Origin: Gilichinskyi gelida
GTDB lineage: Bacteria; Acidobacteriota; Thermoanaerobaculia; Gp7-AA8
DNA length: 64,000 nt
Direction of reading: 5' to 3'
NCBI GenBank assembly: GCA_038040385.1
Contig: JBBPII010000001.1
Location: 124,001 to 188,000, forward strand
Position numbers and translations under genes: made by a program
The notes under the pieces: model-generated
What the model was told of the DNA's origin: nothing
Database searches by the model: none
What the model saw: only the letters and a program-made list of their open reading frames with translations
Shown here: one piece after another, positions 61,376 through 64,000 of the stretch
Layout: every line of letters starts with the position of its first letter
Numbering within the stretch: position 1 is the first letter of the stretch

Positions 61376-62289
61376 ACGCGTCTCGGCTGCACCATCTGGC
61401 GATACACCTCGATCGCGCGGCGACGGCACCTGCTGATGAGCCGCTCGACGTACGCCCGCGAGATGAGAAGGCGGTCGGCGATGCAGTCCATCGACTCCTC
61501 CGAGAGGAAGTGCCCGCGGAGGGTCTCGCGGCACTTTTCGCCGAGCTGCGCGAACACCGCCGCCGCGCTCAAGCGCCGGATGCACGTCTCGATGTTCGAT
61601 TGCGCCGCCTGGTCGATGGCGTTGCCATCGTTCGCGGTCAGCGGCACGTTGTGCCGGCGGTCATGCCGGTCTCGCAGGTAGGTCATGCAGCGGTTGCGAA
61701 CCGTCGCCGAGAGCCAGCCTTTCACGTTGCGGATGTACGTGTGGCGCTCGAGGAACGCCATGAAGGTGTCGTGCACCAGTTCTTCCGCGTCATCAGGCGG
61801 GATGTGGTAGCCGCGGATCGCGATCGCGCGCAGCAGCACGCCGTACTCGGTGTACAGCGTCTCGAACGCGTCGATCGTGGACGGAGCGCTCTCCTCGGCC
61901 ACCAGTACCCTCCAGATTCGGGACAGCACGCCCGCCGGCGAGAATACCGGAACGGATACTTTCCTGCCATGGGCCGCGTCCGTCACTCCAGACGGGAGTG
62001 ACGGAAACGCCGACGTTCCCCCCGCCACTGCCGGCTGGAGGCGAAACAGGTCCGACGCCCGGATCGGAACGCCCGAGATCTCCTGAACCGCGGCGGTCAC
62101 GATGAAGATCTTCTCTTCCGTGGCCGCACCCTCACCGGTGAGGAGCCGTCCGAAGTGCCGGCGACTGATCGAATCGATGCCCAAGGACTTGGCGATCGCA
62201 TCCGCGGCGCGAACGACGTCCGCAGCCCTCAGACCTAACGCCTCCATGATGCCGCCGAGCGGCGTGCGACGCGCGTCCCCGTTCGTCAT
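61372..62289 (-). CDS. ECF-type sigma factor with an N-terminal HTH domain
   Basis: 305 residues from the ATG with GGAG close upstream. Residues 15-75 form an XRE-like HTH (SISRRHFGRLLTGEGAATEE, then IRASDLFRL). Then come sigma-70 region 2 (DAEELVHDTFMAFLERHTYI, RNRCMTYLRDRHDR) and region 4 (LSEESMDCIADRLLISRAYV). Standard ECF factors lack such an HTH. The HTH resembles the standalone protein at 62811-63092, which ends in KAGDLFDLG. Probably an autoregulated specialised sigma factor. Confidence 0.8.
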   Translation of the reverse strand: MTNGDARRTPLGGIMEALGLRAADVVRAADAIAKSLGIDSISRRHFGRLLTGEGAATEEKIFIVTAAVQEISGVPIRASDLFRLQPAVAGGTSAFPSLPSGVTDAAHGRKVSVPVFSPAGVLSRIWRVLVAEESAPSTIDAFETLYTEYGVLLRAIAIRGYHIPPDDAEELVHDTFMAFLERHTYIRNVKGWLSATVRNRCMTYLRDRHDRRHNVPLTANDGNAIDQAAQSNIETCIRRLSAAAVFAQLGEKCRETLRGHFLSEESMDCIADRLLISRAYVERLISRCRRRAIEVYRQMVQPRRV

Positions 62290-62300
62290 GACTCCAAAAA

Positions 62301-62325
62301 GACACTTGCCCCGCATAGGAGTGTC
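62301..62325. promoter_or_regulatory. Palindrome upstream of the sigma factor gene
   Basis: GACACT and AGTGTC (6-bp arms, 13-base spacer) lie 12 bases before the sigma factor ATG. Related sequences ACACTCCT occur upstream of the genes at 42390-42716 and 59140-59328. Candidate operator for an HTH protein; the arms are short. Confidence 0.45.
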
Positions 62326-62441
62326 GTGCCAGCCATTTTTCCCTACCTCCTGACACGCATAAGTTCCTTCTGCGATGCGACCAGTGAATGTCGACGCCTA
62401 TAAGAGGCAGTTTGTGTTCGCCGAGGCAGTAATCTTGGTGC

Positions 62442-62714
62442 GTGGCGCGACAAGCTGGCCGCATCCGCCCACCGGCGCCGCGGTGCACGGACCCGCGCAT
62501 CGGGCGGGTCATCCGCGCGGTGCGGATCGGGAGTCAGCTCACGCAGGCGCAGCTCGCACGCAAGTGCCGGGTGAGCCTTCGGCACGTGATCGCCATCGAG
62601 CACGGCCGCAACTGCACGGTCGCCGTCCTTCTTGCGATCATCGAGCACTTGCCGGCCGCAAAGGTCGGCCTCGCGCGACTGCTCCTGCGACGACGCGATC
62701 CGGCGTCCGCCTAG
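62442..62714 (+). CDS. Small XRE-type HTH protein
   Basis: 90 residues from a GTG. HTH core: VIRAVRIGSQLTQAQLARKC then RVSLRHVIAIEHGRNCTVAV, followed by LLAIIEHLPAA. Basic N- and C-termini. Divergent from the sigma factor gene, so it may bind the palindrome between them. Confidence 0.75.
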   Translation: MARQAGRIRPPAPRCTDPRIGRVIRAVRIGSQLTQAQLARKCRVSLRHVIAIEHGRNCTVAVLLAIIEHLPAAKVGLARLLLRRRDPASA

Positions 62715-62810
62715 CACCCGTCGCCCGCGAATCGCGGGCGTATGCGGCTACGTTTTATTCGGGGGTGTGAGTTTCTTTCTGTCGCGGCTCGCCTCGCGCA
62801 GGAGGAACAC

Positions 62811-63092
62811 ATGGATCTCGTCAGACAGGAGCACGAGCAGTCCGCTTCATCGCTGAAGCAGCATCAGGTCGCCGGCTACGCGTACAACACCAAACTGGAG
62901 CGCTGGATCGTGTCGCGCGGCGTTCGACCCGTGGATCTCGCGCGCGAATCCGGCTACAGCAGGCAGCATCTTGTCCGCGTGCGCGCCGGGCGCATGGAGC
63001 CGACGCGGCGCTGCATGAAGGCAATCATTGTTGCGTGCCGGCGGCTCGCGCGCGTGCGGGTGAAGGCAGGCGATCTCTTCGACCTGGGTTGA
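62811..63092 (+). CDS. Small HTH protein related to the sigma factor's N-terminal domain
   Basis: 93 residues; GGAGGA lies before the ATG. HTH core: IVSRGVRPVDLARESGYSRQ then HLVRVRAGRMEPTRRC, ending VRVKAGDLFDLG. The end matches the IRASDLFRL end of the HTH domain fused to the sigma factor, indicating a shared module. Function: DNA-binding regulator by inference. Confidence 0.7.
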   Translation: MDLVRQEHEQSASSLKQHQVAGYAYNTKLERWIVSRGVRPVDLARESGYSRQHLVRVRAGRMEPTRRCMKAIIVACRRLARVRVKAGDLFDLG

Positions 63093-63117
63093 GTGACCCG
63101 AAGGACGAGAGCCGGTC

Positions 63118-63702
63118 ATGACACTCCTGACATTTCACGCAACGTACTTCGAAGGCGACGACGGCTGGGTCATCGGGATCGTGGACGAGCTCTCCGGAGC
63201 GCTCACCCAAGGCGACGACCTCGACGACGCGCGCCTCATGCTCCAGGACGTCACGAGGATCATGCTCCGCGTCCTCCACGAAGGGCCGCGCATCAAGGAG
63301 ATCGTCGGCGAGCATCGCATGGTGAGCCGGGAGCTGATCACTGTCGACGATGCGGAGCCGCTCGCGCTCGTCGCGTCGAGCTGGGCCGACGGTGCGACGG
63401 AGGATGCGGAGGACGCCGAATTCCTCCCGCTGTTCCGGTTCCCCGATCACCGGCGGTTCATCGACGACATGCGGGCCGCGCGTGTGCCGGTGCACGTGTA
63501 CGACGGGAAGTCCTACTACGACAAGGTGCTGTACTACGGCCCCGCGGTGACGACCCGCGACCGGATCGCGCTGCAGGACGTGATCCGCGCGACGACGGTA
63601 CGGCTGCAATGGCACTACGTCGGTAGGTACGGCGCGATGGTGTACCCCGCGGTGAACGATCTTGAGCTGCGCAGGCGACGTGTGAAGGGGCCGGCACACT
63701 AG
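63118..63702 (+). CDS. HicB-like protein with a C-terminal extension
   Basis: 194 residues. The N-terminal 50 residues match the HicB antitoxin fold (FEGDDGWVIGIVDELSGALT then QGDDLDDAR). The C-terminal 90 residues are an unknown domain with RRFIDDMRAARVPVHVYDGK. No HicA toxin gene precedes it, and no clear DNA-binding C-terminal domain is present. Possibly an orphan or adapted antitoxin. Confidence 0.6.
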   Translation: MTLLTFHATYFEGDDGWVIGIVDELSGALTQGDDLDDARLMLQDVTRIMLRVLHEGPRIKEIVGEHRMVSRELITVDDAEPLALVASSWADGATEDAEDAEFLPLFRFPDHRRFIDDMRAARVPVHVYDGKSYYDKVLYYGPAVTTRDRIALQDVIRATTVRLQWHYVGRYGAMVYPAVNDLELRRRRVKGPAH

Positions 63703-63709
63703 GTCTCGC

Positions 63710-64000
63710 ATGCGAAGACAGGAGAAGCGGACGGTCCAACCCGGAAGGCCGATGCGACAGGTGATGCCGTGGTCGCAGAACGCGCAGACCTCCCCAGCGC
63801 CGGCGCAACGGATCGTCCCCAAGATCCGCACGCATCCGCGGTACCGCGTGCGCTTCGGCGCGGGGCATGTGCTTGCCCTCGTGCTCTTGGAGCTCGGTCT
63901 CACGCGCCGGATGGATGGCTGGGATACGGAGTGGTACGAGGGGGAGGTGCTGCGGCGCCTACGAGCGCGGCTCTTCGCGCACCCGGTCTACAAGGCGTTC
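63710..64000 (+). CDS. Partial hypothetical protein cut by the window end
   Basis: An open frame from the ATG at 63710 runs to the last base (97 codons, no stop). It contains RYRVRFGAGHVLALVLLELG and WDTEWYEGEVLRRLRARLF, protein-like with a hydrophobic centre. It begins seven bases after the HicB-like stop and may be its partner gene. Confidence 0.45.
   Translation, partial: MRRQEKRTVQPGRPMRQVMPWSQNAQTSPAPAQRIVPKIRTHPRYRVRFGAGHVLALVLLELGLTRRMDGWDTEWYEGEVLRRLRARLFAHPVYKAF

Noticed and set aside
1..64000. CRISPR array
   Set aside because: No set of short direct repeats with regular unique spacers was seen; the 20-bp-spaced repeats at 41.1, 43.2 and 56.8 kb occur only in pairs.

Overview
The window looks like a soil or sediment bacterial chromosome carrying a large integrated element. 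A member of the Acidobacteriota or a relative is my best guess. This is inference from high GC, CHPERSEGS-type inverted repeats, a Reg_prop/GGDEF sensor remnant, a MauG-like peroxidase, a xylose ABC operon, DUF11/FN3 surface proteins and zf-HC2/TPR signalling; no marker gene is present. A run of 100 Ns at 23434-23533 shows this is a draft or metagenome assembly.

Region 1 (1-25 kb, chromosomal). It holds an AraC-type regulator, a di-haem peroxidase, the xylFGH transporter on the minus strand, a TPR protein, a broken and internally inverted diguanylate cyclase gene, a truncated PAS gene, a 1505-aa DUF11 surface protein, an L,D-transpeptidase/M23 peptidase/esterase run, a compact array of nine tRNA genes (18211-18967) and a very large FN3/CARDB/PKD exoprotein split by the assembly gap. 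The nine tRNAs serve only Ser, Leu, Cys, Trp, Phe and Tyr, the six amino acids of the UNN codon row.

Region 2 (25.1 kb to the end, accessory). The 3' half of a tRNA-Glu(CTC) at 25083-25127 has no 5' half, so I read it as one attachment end of an integrated element that runs off the right edge. Inside are: a plus-strand module (membrane protein, HerA/TraD-like ATPase, SSB, zinc ribbon, replication-relaxation-like protein); a long minus-strand set of small zinc and HTH proteins around an N6-adenine methyltransferase-SNF2 helicase fusion, DUF2958 and RadC; a second replication-relaxation-like gene; a 2.18-kb segment with 18-bp perfect terminal inverted repeats and 6-bp flanking direct repeats but no transposase; a second ATPase module ending in a tyrosine recombinase; a second, convergent tyrosine recombinase next to a tRNA-like sequence lacking an anticodon arm; and a defence-like island (Mrr-like nuclease, HTH-Z1 helicase, GHKL ATPase-nuclease).

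The right end (56-64 kb) has a second copy of the 67-aa CWCGH zinc-protein gene with the same terminal repeat structure, abutting a broken nucleotidyltransferase gene. It then has small secreted proteins, an HTH-fused sigma factor overlapping a zf-HC2/TPR partner, two small HTH proteins and a HicB-like protein.

The most novel-looking items are the TIR-bounded segment and its second partial copy, the tRNA array, the tRNA-like element, the methyltransferase-helicase fusion with a clamp-binding-like tail, and the Z1/GHKL island without a recognisable methyltransferase.
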